A stretch of 64,000 nt of DNA from Hyalangium ruber (GTDB lineage Bacteria > Myxococcota > Myxococcia > Myxococcales > Myxococcaceae): contig NZ_JAXIVS010000009.1 of NCBI RefSeq assembly GCF_034259325.1, positions 310,001 to 374,000 on the forward strand. Reading direction: 5' to 3'. Under the pieces are notes generated by a model. That model was not told the origin of the DNA. It was given only the letters and a program-made list of their open reading frames with translations, and made no database searches. The translations under genes were made by a program, and so were the position numbers. Each line of letters starts with the position of its first letter. Position 1 is the stretch's first letter. Shown here one piece after another: positions 32,618-41,267 of the stretch.

Positions 32618-33625
32618 TCAGCCGTCCAGATCGCTCACGGCACCGAGCGGCGCCGAGGCCATGGCGGGCTCGTCGGGCAGCTCCGGCTCCGGAACGTGAC
32701 GGAGCTCGCCGGCCTCCACCGCTTCCTGGCGCAGAGCGGCTGCCTCCGCCTCATCGGCGCGCGGAACGGGTGGCTCGGCGTCCACCACGGGCAGCTCGTC
32801 CGACACGGGAGCGGGACGCGGAGGCGCTCCCGGGGGCGGGCGCAGCACCGGGCCCGGAGGCGGCAGGCCCGAGTGGCGGCGCGCGGCCTCCAGCAGCGCG
32901 TGGTGGTGGCGGTAGCGCGCCTCCACCAGCTTGTGGATGAGGATGGGACCCCCGGGCACCTTGCGCGCGGTGAGCGCCTGGGTGGCCTTGCGCACCGGGT
33001 AGCGCACCCGGCGGATCTGCACGCGCCAGCCCTTGGGGGTGTAGGTGAAGATGCCGTAGGCCGGGCGCAGGTCCCCGTCGCGGGGAATGCCGGCGCTGGC
33101 CACGTCGGCGATCAGCATGCGGCCCACGCGGCGGCGGTAGGGGAAGTGCAGGTGCCCGAAGGCGCAGGCCGCCGCGTCCAGGTGCATGAAGAAGCGGCGC
33201 ACCGACATCTCGTCCAGCGTCGGGTCCAGCGACTCCTCGAGGTTCTTCGGGTTCGCGTGGCAGACGAACAGGTCCTGCCCCTTGCGCGGCGAGTAGCGCA
33301 CCGAGAAGGGCAGGGCGCCCAGCGTCTTGAGGTGGGCCTCGCCGAGCTGATCCCGCGTCCAGCGCAGCAGCTCCGTCTTCCAGTGGTCGCGCTCACGGTA
33401 CGCCCCACCCAGGTAGTTACCCGCGAGGTAACAGTCCGTGTTGCCCATCAACAGCGCGTCACAGCGATCGGCCAGCAGCTCCACCGTTTCGCGCGGATGG
33501 GCTCCGCGCAGCGCCAGGTCCCCGGCGGCGACGATGTAATCGGGCGCCATCCTCTCGATGTCCTCGAGGACCGCCTCGCAGGCAGGAAGATTGCCGTGGA
33601 TGTCCGCGAGGATAGCGACCCGCAT
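32618..33625 (-). CDS. Metallophosphoesterase in the pho locus
   Basis: 335 aa. The calcineurin-like motifs are in order: ADIHGNLPA, GDLALRG, GNTD, VCHANP and FGHLHFPY. The fold and length to about residue 225 resemble YfcE/ApaH-like phosphodiesterases. The last 80-90 residues are a Pro/Ala/Glu-rich tail (PPPGPVLRPPPGAPPRPAP) with no predicted fold, unusual for this family. It follows phoR by 12 nt, so it is probably in the phoB-phoR operon. The substrate is unknown; a role in phosphate recycling or in signal turnover fits the location. Confidence 0.8.
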   Translation of the reverse strand: MRVAILADIHGNLPACEAVLEDIERMAPDYIVAAGDLALRGAHPRETVELLADRCDALLMGNTDCYLAGNYLGGAYRERDHWKTELLRWTRDQLGEAHLKTLGALPFSVRYSPRKGQDLFVCHANPKNLEESLDPTLDEMSVRRFFMHLDAAACAFGHLHFPYRRRVGRMLIADVASAGIPRDGDLRPAYGIFTYTPKGWRVQIRRVRYPVRKATQALTARKVPGGPILIHKLVEARYRHHHALLEAARRHSGLPPPGPVLRPPPGAPPRPAPVSDELPVVDAEPPVPRADEAEAAALRQEAVEAGELRHVPEPELPDEPAMASAPLGAVSDLDG

Positions 33626-33637
33626 GGTCCTTCCATC

Positions 33638-34993
33638 CTACCTGGATGAGGCTTCCGGGGGAGCCACTGGTAGAAAAATCGCGAACACGCTGCCTACATT
33701 GGGCTGGCTCTCCACCTTCACCTCGCCCCCCATGGCCCCCAAGAGGTGCTTGACGATGGACAGCCCCAGCCCCGTACCCCCCATGTCCCGGCTGCGACCT
33801 TTGTCCACCCGGTAGAAACGCTCGAAAATACGGGACAAGTGCTTGGGTTCGATGCCCACGCCGGTGTCCTTGACCCGTACCACGCAGCGCCCGTCCTCCA
33901 GCACGCCAAACACGTCCACTCGCCCTCCAGCCGGGGTGTACTTCACCGCGTTGTCCAGCAGGTTGAGGAGCACCTGCTCGATCGCCCGCTCATCTCCGCG
34001 CGCCGTGAGCCCAGTGGGGACGTGGAGCTCCAGGTGGATGTCCTTGCCCCCCGCCTTGGGCTTGACCGTCTCGGCCGCCCGCGAGGCCGCCACCGCCAGC
34101 GGCACGGGGGCGAACTTGAGCTGCACCTCGCGCGACTCCAGCCGGGACAGCTCCAGCAGGTCCTCGACGAGCTCGGAGAGGCGCTCGGACTGACGGTGGA
34201 TGATCTCCACCATCTTGGGGGCCACCTGCGGCTCCTGCAGGGCGCCGCTCTGGAGCGTCTCCGCATAGCCGCGGATGGCGGTGATGGGCGTGCGCAGCTC
34301 GTGGGAGACGTTGGCCACGAAGTCCTTTCGCACCTTCTCCAGCCGCCGCAGCTCGGTGACGTCGTGGAAGACGGCGGCGCTGCCCGGCAGGTCCCTTCCC
34401 AGCGGCGTCACCCGGATCGCGAGCGTGCGGGGGAAGAGTCCCTCCAGGGTCAGCTCCAGGCGGGACGAGGCCCCCTCGCGGCAGGCGCGCATCACCGCTT
34501 CATGGAGGGACTCATTGCGGATGAGGGCGAGCGGGCGCTGGCCGGCGATTCCACCGCTGCCGGGCCGCAGCATCTCGCGCAAGGCATCATTGTGGCGCAC
34601 CACCGTCCCCTCGGCGTCGGTGACCCAGATGCCCTCGATCATTCCGTCCAGCACGGCGGTGAGGGTGCGCGCCTCCTGGGTGAGCTGGGCGTTCTGCGCG
34701 GAGAGCCGGGCGTGGAGCGAGTCGATGGCTCCTTCCAGGGTGATCACCTCGTCCAGCGCGTCGGGCTCGGCGGAAGGCGCGGCCAGGCCGTTGGCTCGGC
34801 CTCGCGTCTTCAGCGCCAGGGAGTGGAGCTGGCGCTGGACGCTCTCCCGGCTGACCGCGAGCGCGATCGCCGAGCCGGCCAGGGTGACGGCCGCTGCCGC
34901 GAGCGCGTTGCCCAGCTCTCCCAGCATGGCCAGGAGCACCAGGACCACGGCCGCGGGCAGCAGGAGCGGCAGGAGGAGGATGCGCAGGGGCAT
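33638..34993 (-). CDS. phoR: PhoR-type sensor histidine kinase
   Basis: 451 aa. Two N-terminal membrane helices (ILLLPLLLPAAVVLVLLAML and LAAAAVTLAGSAIALAV) have almost no periplasmic loop, as in PhoR. A PAS domain follows (VLDGMIEGIWVTDAEG), then HisKA with the phospho-acceptor His in FVANVSHELRTPITAIRGY, and an ATPase domain (N-box LLDNAVKYTPAGG, DTGVGIEPKHL, GTGLGLSIV). It lacks a sensor loop and would read phosphate status through PstSCAB-PhoU. It lies 13 nt after the phoB stop. Confidence 0.92.
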   Translation of the reverse strand: MPLRILLLPLLLPAAVVLVLLAMLGELGNALAAAAVTLAGSAIALAVSRESVQRQLHSLALKTRGRANGLAAPSAEPDALDEVITLEGAIDSLHARLSAQNAQLTQEARTLTAVLDGMIEGIWVTDAEGTVVRHNDALREMLRPGSGGIAGQRPLALIRNESLHEAVMRACREGASSRLELTLEGLFPRTLAIRVTPLGRDLPGSAAVFHDVTELRRLEKVRKDFVANVSHELRTPITAIRGYAETLQSGALQEPQVAPKMVEIIHRQSERLSELVEDLLELSRLESREVQLKFAPVPLAVAASRAAETVKPKAGGKDIHLELHVPTGLTARGDERAIEQVLLNLLDNAVKYTPAGGRVDVFGVLEDGRCVVRVKDTGVGIEPKHLSRIFERFYRVDKGRSRDMGGTGLGLSIVKHLLGAMGGEVKVESQPNVGSVFAIFLPVAPPEASSR

Positions 34994-35006
34994 GGCGCCA
35001 GAGGCC

Positions 35007-35687
35007 TTACGGGGAGTTGAGCTTGTAGCCCACGCCGCGCACCGTCTCGATGATGTCGCCCGCCGGACCCAGCTTCTCCCTCAGGCGTTTGATGTGCGTG
35101 TCCACCGTGCGCGTGTGGATCTCCGCCTGGATGCCCCACACATCCGACAGGAGGACCTCGCGCGTCTGCACCCGGCCGCCACGCTCCATCAGCGTGTGCA
35201 GCAGGCGGAACTCCAGCGCGGTGAGAAGCACCTCCTCGCCCTTGACGCGCACCTGGTGGCGCGAGGTGTCGAGTTGGATGTCCCCGGCGGCGAGCTGGGT
35301 GGCGGTTCCCTCGTCCGCGTCCGAGCGCCGCAGCACCGCCTTGACGCGCAGCATCAGCTCGCGGACCGAGAAGGGCTTCACCACATAGTCATCCGCGCCC
35401 ATCTCCAGGCCCTGGATGCGATCGGACTCCTGGCCCTTGGCGCTGACGATGACCACCGGCGCCTTGCGCAGCTCGGTGTCGTTCTTCAGCATCCGCAGCA
35501 CCTCGCTGCCGGCCACGTCCGGCAACATCAGGTCCAGCAGCACGAGGTCCGGAGGCCGGGCACGGGCCTTGGCCAGCCCTCCCGCGCCGGTGTTCGCCGT
35601 CTCCGTCTCGAACCCCGCGGCGCGAAGGTTGTACTCGACGAGCCCGGCGAGGTCCTGCTCGTCCTCGATGATCAGGATGCGCGCCAT
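35007..35687 (-). CDS. phoB: Phosphate response regulator PhoB
   Basis: 226 aa from ATG 35687 behind GGAGGAC; the same frame runs much further upstream but only as a shadow. Receiver (LIIEDEQDLAG, LLDLMLPDVAG, YVVKPFS) and OmpR-type winged helix (LTALEFRLLHTLMERGGRV, TRTVDTHIKRLREKLG, ETVRGVGYKLN). It is first in phoB-phoR-phosphoesterase. A Pho-box-like pair lies 67-84 bp upstream, consistent with autoregulation. Confidence 0.92.
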   Translation of the reverse strand: MARILIIEDEQDLAGLVEYNLRAAGFETETANTGAGGLAKARARPPDLVLLDLMLPDVAGSEVLRMLKNDTELRKAPVVIVSAKGQESDRIQGLEMGADDYVVKPFSVRELMLRVKAVLRRSDADEGTATQLAAGDIQLDTSRHQVRVKGEEVLLTALEFRLLHTLMERGGRVQTREVLLSDVWGIQAEIHTRTVDTHIKRLREKLGPAGDIIETVRGVGYKLNSP

Positions 35688-35753
35688 TGCGTCCTCCGCC
35701 TCTTGAAGCCGGGTGACGGCCTCCTCTGGCGGAGCACCAGTAGCAGATTCAAT

Positions 35754-35771
35754 TGTGACAGCGAGGTGAAA
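35754..35771 (-). promoter_or_regulatory. Candidate Pho box upstream of phoB
   Basis: Plus-strand TGTGACA (35754) and GGTGAAA (35765) lie 11 bp apart, giving TTTCACC-N4-TGTCACA on the minus strand, close to the E. coli half-site CTGTCAT. Only two clear repeats are seen here. Confidence 0.5.
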
Positions 35772-35827
35772 CCCACACCCCACCCGGGCTCGCTCGGAGG
35801 CTCGGGGGCCGGGCCCTGGCCGGAGCC

Positions 35828-36331
35828 TCAGGAATCGAAGGTGGGATCGCAGTCCACGGAGTTCAGCGTCATGGGCGCGGGAAGGACCGTCTCGTTGCGG
35901 CTCGCGTTCACCTCGGGCAGGTAGTGGCAGACGCTGCCGAGGAAGCGCGGCGGGGTATCGCCTGAGATCGCCTCGATGATGAGCGCATAGTCCCGGCCCA
36001 CCGGCACCTCGATGGAGACGTCCTGGGTGCTGACGCCGCTGCCGGTCAGGTTGACGGGGAAGCGCAGCGCGCGCCCCTCGTCCTTGTCGGACTTGAGCAC
36101 CAGGGCCTCCGCCTGCTTCACCTGCTGCCGCAGGCACGTCCTCTGGAGCGCCGTGCAGTCGCGCTGCTTGCCGTCTGGGAGCACCACGAGCTGGAAGACG
36201 GAGATCTGCCCGGCCACGGCCTGGTCCATGAGCAGCTCCACGCCGAAGTTGCCTGCGTTGGAGGGAGGCTCGCCGCATCCGGCGGAGACCAGGAGGGCCA
36301 GCAAGGCAAGGGGGAGCGGGCGCGGGCTCAT
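35828..36331 (-). CDS. Predicted lipoprotein, function unknown
   Basis: 167 aa. The signal peptide ends in a lipobox (LLVSAGC), so the mature protein should be lipid-anchored. The body is beta-rich with a run of conserved-looking Cys (DCTALQRTCLRQ, SVCHYLP, NSVDCDP). The start overlaps the TPR gene stop by ATGA, making a two-gene unit. No family recognised. Confidence 0.7.
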   Translation of the reverse strand: MSPRPLPLALLALLVSAGCGEPPSNAGNFGVELLMDQAVAGQISVFQLVVLPDGKQRDCTALQRTCLRQQVKQAEALVLKSDKDEGRALRFPVNLTGSGVSTQDVSIEVPVGRDYALIIEAISGDTPPRFLGSVCHYLPEVNASRNETVLPAPMTLNSVDCDPTFDS

Positions 36332-37248
36332 GGGGTGGACGGGTTGACACGGATGGTGATGGGCACGCGTCCTCGCTCCTCGGAGGAGCTCAGAGCCACA
36401 GCGGTGGCGGTGCCTCCGACGACCACCGCCCCCACGGCCACCCAGAGCCAGGGGCTCTTGTACCAGGCCCGGCCGTTGCCCGCCGTCGCGGACTGGCCCG
36501 CCGCCTTGTGGGAGGCCACCTGGAAGACGAGCGGGTGGAAGGAGTCTCCCCGACCCGCGAGGCGCCGCTGCGCCGCGTCTGCCACCTCGAAGTAGTACTC
36601 CACCTCATAAGGAGTGGCCTCGGCGGGGAGCTCATAGGCGGGCAGGGTGGCCTGGTAGTTCTCCTTGCTGCCGCGCTGGCGAGCGAAGTCCACCGAGCTG
36701 AAGGCCTCGTCACCGGCTCGCCGGTAGAAGAGCTTCGCCTTGGCGCCCAGGGCCATGTCCTCGATGCGCGCCTCCACCACCACGGGCTCGCCGCCCTCGG
36801 GATCCGGGATGGGGTCCACCTGGAGCGTCACCGGGCGCACGCGCCGGCTTTTGATGTCCTCCTTGATGCGCGCATATAAGGAGCGCAGCTTCGGGGGCGC
36901 GTTCCGGGGCAGCTCGAAGTCGGGCCGCGCCTGGAGCAGCCGCTCGTAGGCCTCGCGGGCCTGCGCCTCGTCCCCCAGGTACAGGGAGGCCAGCCCCAGC
37001 AGGCGGTAGAGCTCCACCAGCTGATCGTCCGTGACGTCCGGCGCGTTCAAGCCGGCCTGGAGGGTCTTCACCGCCTCCTCGAAGTCACCCTGTTCAATCT
37101 GCTCCTGGGCGCGGGAGATCTCCGCGTGGGTGGGCCCGAGCTGGAAGCGCAGGGGCTCTGGGAAGACGGGTCGAGCCCAGGCCGGGCTGGCCGCCAGGAG
37201 CCCGCCCGCCAGGATGCTGACTACCCCTCGCAACCACCAACCGTGCAT
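36328..37248 (-). CDS. Exported TPR-repeat protein with C-terminal membrane segment
   Basis: 306 aa: signal peptide (GVVSILAGGLLAASPAWA), two or three TPR-like helices (about 45-120; ISRAQEQIEQGDFEEAVKTL, LGDEAQAREAYERLL), a beta-rich domain (about 140-245), and a C-terminal membrane helix (WLWVAVGAVVVGGTATAVAL). This layout is frequent in myxobacteria, usually with a small lipoprotein encoded next to it, as here. It is probably an envelope assembly or scaffold protein; the exact role is unknown. Transcribed divergently from the yceD-rpmF-plsX string. Confidence 0.75.
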   Translation of the reverse strand: MHGWWLRGVVSILAGGLLAASPAWARPVFPEPLRFQLGPTHAEISRAQEQIEQGDFEEAVKTLQAGLNAPDVTDDQLVELYRLLGLASLYLGDEAQAREAYERLLQARPDFELPRNAPPKLRSLYARIKEDIKSRRVRPVTLQVDPIPDPEGGEPVVVEARIEDMALGAKAKLFYRRAGDEAFSSVDFARQRGSKENYQATLPAYELPAEATPYEVEYYFEVADAAQRRLAGRGDSFHPLVFQVASHKAAGQSATAGNGRAWYKSPWLWVAVGAVVVGGTATAVALSSSEERGRVPITIRVNPSTP

Positions 37249-37352
37249 TACGCGGACGGTACCAGAGCGTTATTGAAAGGATCCACGGCTTGGAGCCTCC
37301 GGGCCGGTCACGGCCAGGTGACATCTGCCGTGGTTTCATGAACGACGGCGCG

Positions 37353-37381
37353 TTGACTTTTGGGGATCCCCCCTCTATGTT
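37353..37381 (+). promoter_or_regulatory. Housekeeping promoter of yceD-rpmF-plsX-fab
   Basis: TTGACT (37353-37358) and TATGTT (37376-37381) are exactly 17 bp apart, matching the sigma-70 pattern. Transcription would start near 37388, about 23 nt before the DUF177 start. Confidence 0.6.
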
Positions 37382-37410
37382 GCGCGCCCTTTTGCCGGGA
37401 CGCTTTGTAG

Positions 37411-37995
37411 ATGCTCGTAAAGATTGAACAAATTCAGGACAAGGGGCTGCAGCTCGACGAGCCCATCGGCCTGGAGGTGCTCCAGGAGGTCATGGGCGGC
37501 GCCGGCCAGGATACCGGTTTCCGTCCGACCCGGCCTTCGACGCTCCGCGCTTCCTTCAAGAAGGTAAGCGGTGGGGTGCTGCTGAACGGGCAGTTCACCG
37601 CCCATGTGGCCGCCCCCTGCAAGCGCTGCCTGCAGGACGTGCAGCAGGACCTGCCGGTGGCCTTCACCCTCAACCTGGTGCCCGAGTCGCTGGCCCGGGG
37701 CGAGGATGTGGATGGCGCGGACGAAGCAGGAGACGACCGCAACCAGGGCGAGAGCGCTGGCTCCTTCGGGTTGGAGGATGCGGACGAGGTGATTTTCGAC
37801 GGCAAGACGATCGATCTGGATCCGATCGTGCGTGAGCAGGTATTGCTCGCCCTGCCGATGAGCGCGGTCTGTCGTGAGGACTGCAAGGGGCTCTGTGCGC
37901 AGTGCGGCCAGAACCTCAACGAGAAGCAGTGTGGCTGCGAGCAGAAGGTCATCGACCCTCGGCTCGCGCCGCTGATGAACATCAAGCTGAACTAG
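37411..37995 (+). CDS. DUF177/YceD family protein
   Basis: 194 aa. C-terminal motifs CREDCKGLCAQCGQN and the CKRCLQDV pair are typical of DUF177 (YceD), a protein that is nearly always encoded before rpmF and in bacteria and plastids is linked to 23S rRNA/ribosome assembly. It precedes the L32 gene by 9 nt here. Confidence 0.9.
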   Translation: MLVKIEQIQDKGLQLDEPIGLEVLQEVMGGAGQDTGFRPTRPSTLRASFKKVSGGVLLNGQFTAHVAAPCKRCLQDVQQDLPVAFTLNLVPESLARGEDVDGADEAGDDRNQGESAGSFGLEDADEVIFDGKTIDLDPIVREQVLLALPMSAVCREDCKGLCAQCGQNLNEKQCGCEQKVIDPRLAPLMNIKLN

Positions 37996-38004
37996 AGGTG
38001 AGTC

Positions 38005-38187
38005 GTGGGAGTTCCCAAGAAGCGGACGTCGAAGATGCGCCGTGACCGCCGTCGCGCGGCCAACAACAACCTGCGGTCGGCCGTGCAGGTCATCAAGTGC
38101 CCCAAGTGCAAGGAGCCGGTGCTGCCGCACCGCGCCTGCGCCGCCTGCGGTACGTATGGTGGGCGTGAGGTTGTCGCTACCGAATAG
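38005..38187 (+). CDS. rpmF: 50S ribosomal protein L32
   Basis: 60 aa from GTG 38005. The basic N-terminus MGVPKKRTSKMRRDRRRA and the zinc-ribbon pair CPKC...CAAC match L32. It sits between DUF177 and plsX, the standard bacterial order. Confidence 0.95.
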   Translation: MGVPKKRTSKMRRDRRRAANNNLRSAVQVIKCPKCKEPVLPHRACAACGTYGGREVVATE

Positions 38188-38203
38188 CTGAGGCGCCCGA
38201 CCG

Positions 38204-39262
38204 GTGCGGCTCGTCCTCGATGCGATGGGTGGCGATCACGCCCCCGCCGCCGCTGTCGAGGGAGGCGTGCTCTTCGCGCGCGAGCACCCAGAGCACGAAG
38301 TCGTGCTCGTGGGCGACTCGTTGCGCGTGCGCACGCACCTGCCGCGCACTGGCGCGCCCGGTAACCTCCACCTCCACCACGCCTCCCAGGTGGTGGAGAT
38401 GGACGACAGCCCTTCCGCCTTCCGGCGCAAGAAGGACTCTTCCCTCCAGGTGGGCTTCGAGCTCGTCCGGGCTGGGGAGGCGTCTGCCCTCGTGTCGGCG
38501 GGAAACTCTGGCGCCGTCATGGCGGGAGCCCTGCTCGTGCTCGGCCGCCTGCCGGGCGTCGACCGTCCCGCCATCGCCACGCTCTTTCCGGCCCTTCGAG
38601 GGGGCGGGCGCTGCCTGCTCCTGGATGCCGGCGCCAACGTGGACTGCAAGCCCGTGCATCTGGCGCAGTTCGCCGTGCTCGGCGAGGCCTACGTGCGCGC
38701 CCGCCTGGGAATCTCCCGCCCCCGCATCGCCGTGCTGTCCAATGGAGAGGAGCCCTCCAAGGGTACCGTGCTCACCCGCGAGGCTTCCGCGCTGCTGCGC
38801 CGGTCAGACCTGGCCTTCTCGGGCTACGTCGAGGGCAAGGACATCTTCTCCGGCGAGGTGGATGTCGTCGTCACCGACGGCTTCACCGGCAACATCGTCC
38901 TGAAGGCCTCCGAGGGCGCGGCCATGGGTGTGGCGGGTCTGCTGCGATCGGCCATCGAGAAGCGCGGGGGGCTGCCCGAGAAGCTCGGAGCGTTGCTGCT
39001 CCAGCCCACGCTCGCGGGACTGAAGCGCGTGGTGGACTATGCCGAGTATGGCGGCGCGCCCCTGCTCGGCATTCAAGGCGTGGGCATCGTCGCCCATGGG
39101 CGCAGCAGTCCGCGCGCCATCCAGTCCGCTTTGGGGGCCGCGCTGCAGATGGCTCAAGCAGGACTGCAGACCGAGTTGACGCGCTGCATTGAGCGGGCGC
39201 GCGCCTGGCTGCCTGCACGGCAGAGAGGAAAAAGAGCGACACAGGGCACTTTGTCCGATTAG
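38204..39262 (+). CDS. plsX: Phosphate acyltransferase PlsX
   Basis: 352 aa from GTG 38204. LDAMGGDHAP at the N-terminus and LFPALRGGGRCLLLDAGAN, SNGEEPSKGT and VDVVVTDGFTGNIVLK are signature PlsX segments. It converts acyl-ACP to acyl-phosphate for phospholipid synthesis. It is followed by fabH, the start of the fatty-acid gene string. Confidence 0.95.
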   Translation: MRLVLDAMGGDHAPAAAVEGGVLFAREHPEHEVVLVGDSLRVRTHLPRTGAPGNLHLHHASQVVEMDDSPSAFRRKKDSSLQVGFELVRAGEASALVSAGNSGAVMAGALLVLGRLPGVDRPAIATLFPALRGGGRCLLLDAGANVDCKPVHLAQFAVLGEAYVRARLGISRPRIAVLSNGEEPSKGTVLTREASALLRRSDLAFSGYVEGKDIFSGEVDVVVTDGFTGNIVLKASEGAAMGVAGLLRSAIEKRGGLPEKLGALLLQPTLAGLKRVVDYAEYGGAPLLGIQGVGIVAHGRSSPRAIQSALGAALQMAQAGLQTELTRCIERARAWLPARQRGKRATQGTLSD

Positions 39263-39312
39263 AGAGCGCGCCCGGAGCGTTGGGGTTCAGACGGACACTT
39301 TGGGAGTTCTTT

Positions 39313-40296
39313 GTGACCCTTGCTCAGATCATTGGAACCGGTTCCTACGCTCCCTCTCAGGTCATCACCAACAAGGACCTCGAGAAGGTCGTCGACACCT
39401 CCGACGAGTGGATTACCGAGCGGACCGGCATCAAGGAGCGGCGGCAGGCCGCGCCGGGTGAGGCGACGAGTGACATGGCGGTCGCCGCCGCCCGCGAGGC
39501 CCTGGCCCTGTCCGGCACGCGCCCCGAAGAGGTAGATCTGATCGTCGTGGGCACCATCACGGCGGACATGCCCATGCCCTCCTGCGCTGCCTTCGTGCAG
39601 GCGAAACTGGGCGCGAAGAACGCCTTCGCCTTCGATGTGGCGGCCGCCTGCGCGGGCGCGCTCTATGCCATGTCCGTGGCCGAGCAGTTCATCCGCACCG
39701 GGCGGGTGAAGCGGGCGCTCGTCATCGGCGCGGACCTGTTCACCCGCATCGTCAACTGGAAGGACCGCAACACGTGCGTGCTCTTCGGAGACGGAGCGGG
39801 CGCGATGGTGCTGGCGCCCTCCGAGGATCCTCAGCGGGGCATCCTCTCCACCCACCTGCGCACCGACGGCGCGCTGGCGGAGATCCTCGCCGTGCCGGCC
39901 GGCGGCTCGAAGGAGCCGGTGACCGAGGAGACGCTGCGCACCCAGCGCCACAAGCTGACCATGAACGGGCGCGAGGTCTTCAAGTGCGCGGTGCGCGCGC
40001 TGTCCGACACCACGCAGGAGGCCCTGGCCTCCTGTGGCCTGGTGCCAGCCCAGGTGGACCACGTCATCGCACACCAGGCGAACATGCGAATCCTGGAGGC
40101 GGTGATGCAGCGGCTGGAGGTGCCCGTCGAGAAGTGCTGGATCAACCTCGACAAATACGGCAACACGTCGGCCGCGTCGCTGCCCATGTCGCTGGATGAG
40201 GCCTGCCGCGCCGGGCGCATCAAGCGTGGAGACCTCGTCGCGATGCTGGCCATCGGGGCCGGCATGACGTGGGGGAGCGCAGTGGTACGGTGGTAG
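39313..40296 (+). CDS. fabH: Beta-ketoacyl-ACP synthase III
   Basis: 327 aa. I chose GTG 39313 (MTLAQIIGTGSYAP) with GGGAG 6 nt upstream; the frame opens earlier at 39280 without support. The Cys-His-Asn triad is visible: the active Cys in DVAAACAGALYAM, His in VIAHQANMRI and Asn in LDKYGNTSAAS. It starts fatty-acid chains from acetyl-CoA (or branched primers, as in myxobacteria) and malonyl-ACP. Confidence 0.94.
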   Translation: MTLAQIIGTGSYAPSQVITNKDLEKVVDTSDEWITERTGIKERRQAAPGEATSDMAVAAAREALALSGTRPEEVDLIVVGTITADMPMPSCAAFVQAKLGAKNAFAFDVAAACAGALYAMSVAEQFIRTGRVKRALVIGADLFTRIVNWKDRNTCVLFGDGAGAMVLAPSEDPQRGILSTHLRTDGALAEILAVPAGGSKEPVTEETLRTQRHKLTMNGREVFKCAVRALSDTTQEALASCGLVPAQVDHVIAHQANMRILEAVMQRLEVPVEKCWINLDKYGNTSAASLPMSLDEACRAGRIKRGDLVAMLAIGAGMTWGSAVVRW

Positions 40297-40328
40297 TCGT
40301 GGGGTCGTCAGGGAGGGAGTCGTCACAC

Positions 40329-41267
40329 ATGTCGAAGATCGCGTTCGTCTTCCCCGGGCAGGGCAGCCAGAAGGTCGGCATGGGGAAGGATCTGCTGGAG
40401 AAGTTCCCCGAGGCCCGCGCCGTGTTCGAGTCGGCGGATGCGGCCCTGGGAGACAAGCTGTCCACCCTCTGCTTCGAGGGCCCCGAGGACCAGCTCAAGC
40501 TCACCGCCAACACCCAGCCGGCCATCCTCACCGTCTCCCTGGCGGTGTACGCCGTGTTCGCCAACCGCGGGCCGGCTCCGGCCTTCGTCGCGGGGCACTC
40601 GCTGGGCGAGTACTCGGCGCTGGTGGCCGCTGGCTCGCTGTCGCTGGAGGACGCGGTCCGGGCAGTGCGCGCGCGCGGCACCTTCATGCAGGAGGCGGTG
40701 CCCGCCGGGGTGGGCGCCATGGCGGCGGTGCTGGGCCTGGAGCCCGAGAAGGTGAAGGCCGCCTGTGACGCGGCGGCCCAGGGCGAGGTGCTCTCGCCTG
40801 CCAACTACAACTCGCCCGAGCAGACGGTCATCGCCGGGCACGCCGCCGCGGTGGCTCGCGCCGAGGCGAAGCTCAAGGAGGCGGGCGCCAAGCGCGTCAT
40901 GCCCCTGCCGGTGTCCGCTCCGTTCCACTGCTCGCTGATGGATCCGGTGAAGCCGCGGCTGGCCGAGGTGCTCGGCAAGGTGCAGGTGTCCGCGCCCCGC
41001 GTCCCGGTGGTCACCAACGTGGAGGCGAAGCCCAACAGCGACGCGTCGCGCGTGGTGCCGCTGCTGCTGGAGCAGGTGAGCGCGCCGGTGCGCTGGATCG
41101 AGTGCGTGGAGGCGCTCAAGGCCGAGGGCGTCACCCGCGTGGTGGAGCTGGGGCCGGGCAAGGTGCTGGCGGGCCTCGTCAAGCGCATCAGCAAGGACAT
41201 CGAGACGTTCAACGTCGAGGATTCCGCGAGCCTCGAGAAGACGCTTGCGGCGCTGGGGGCAGCATGA
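40329..41267 (+). CDS. fabD: Malonyl-CoA:ACP transacylase
   Basis: 312 aa from ATG 40329. It has the start motif FVFPGQGSQKVGMG, the nucleophile Ser in AGHSLGEYSAL, the catalytic His in VSAPFHCSLM and the Q/E pocket. It loads malonyl groups onto ACP for elongation. The start of fabG overlaps its stop by ATGA. Confidence 0.95.
   Translation: MSKIAFVFPGQGSQKVGMGKDLLEKFPEARAVFESADAALGDKLSTLCFEGPEDQLKLTANTQPAILTVSLAVYAVFANRGPAPAFVAGHSLGEYSALVAAGSLSLEDAVRAVRARGTFMQEAVPAGVGAMAAVLGLEPEKVKAACDAAAQGEVLSPANYNSPEQTVIAGHAAAVARAEAKLKEAGAKRVMPLPVSAPFHCSLMDPVKPRLAEVLGKVQVSAPRVPVVTNVEAKPNSDASRVVPLLLEQVSAPVRWIECVEALKAEGVTRVVELGPGKVLAGLVKRISKDIETFNVEDSASLEKTLAALGAA

Noticed and set aside
35007-36350. 447-aa version of PhoB
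   Set aside because: The N-terminal 220 residues are a shadow of the lipoprotein region; the normal PhoB start with ribosome site is at 35687.
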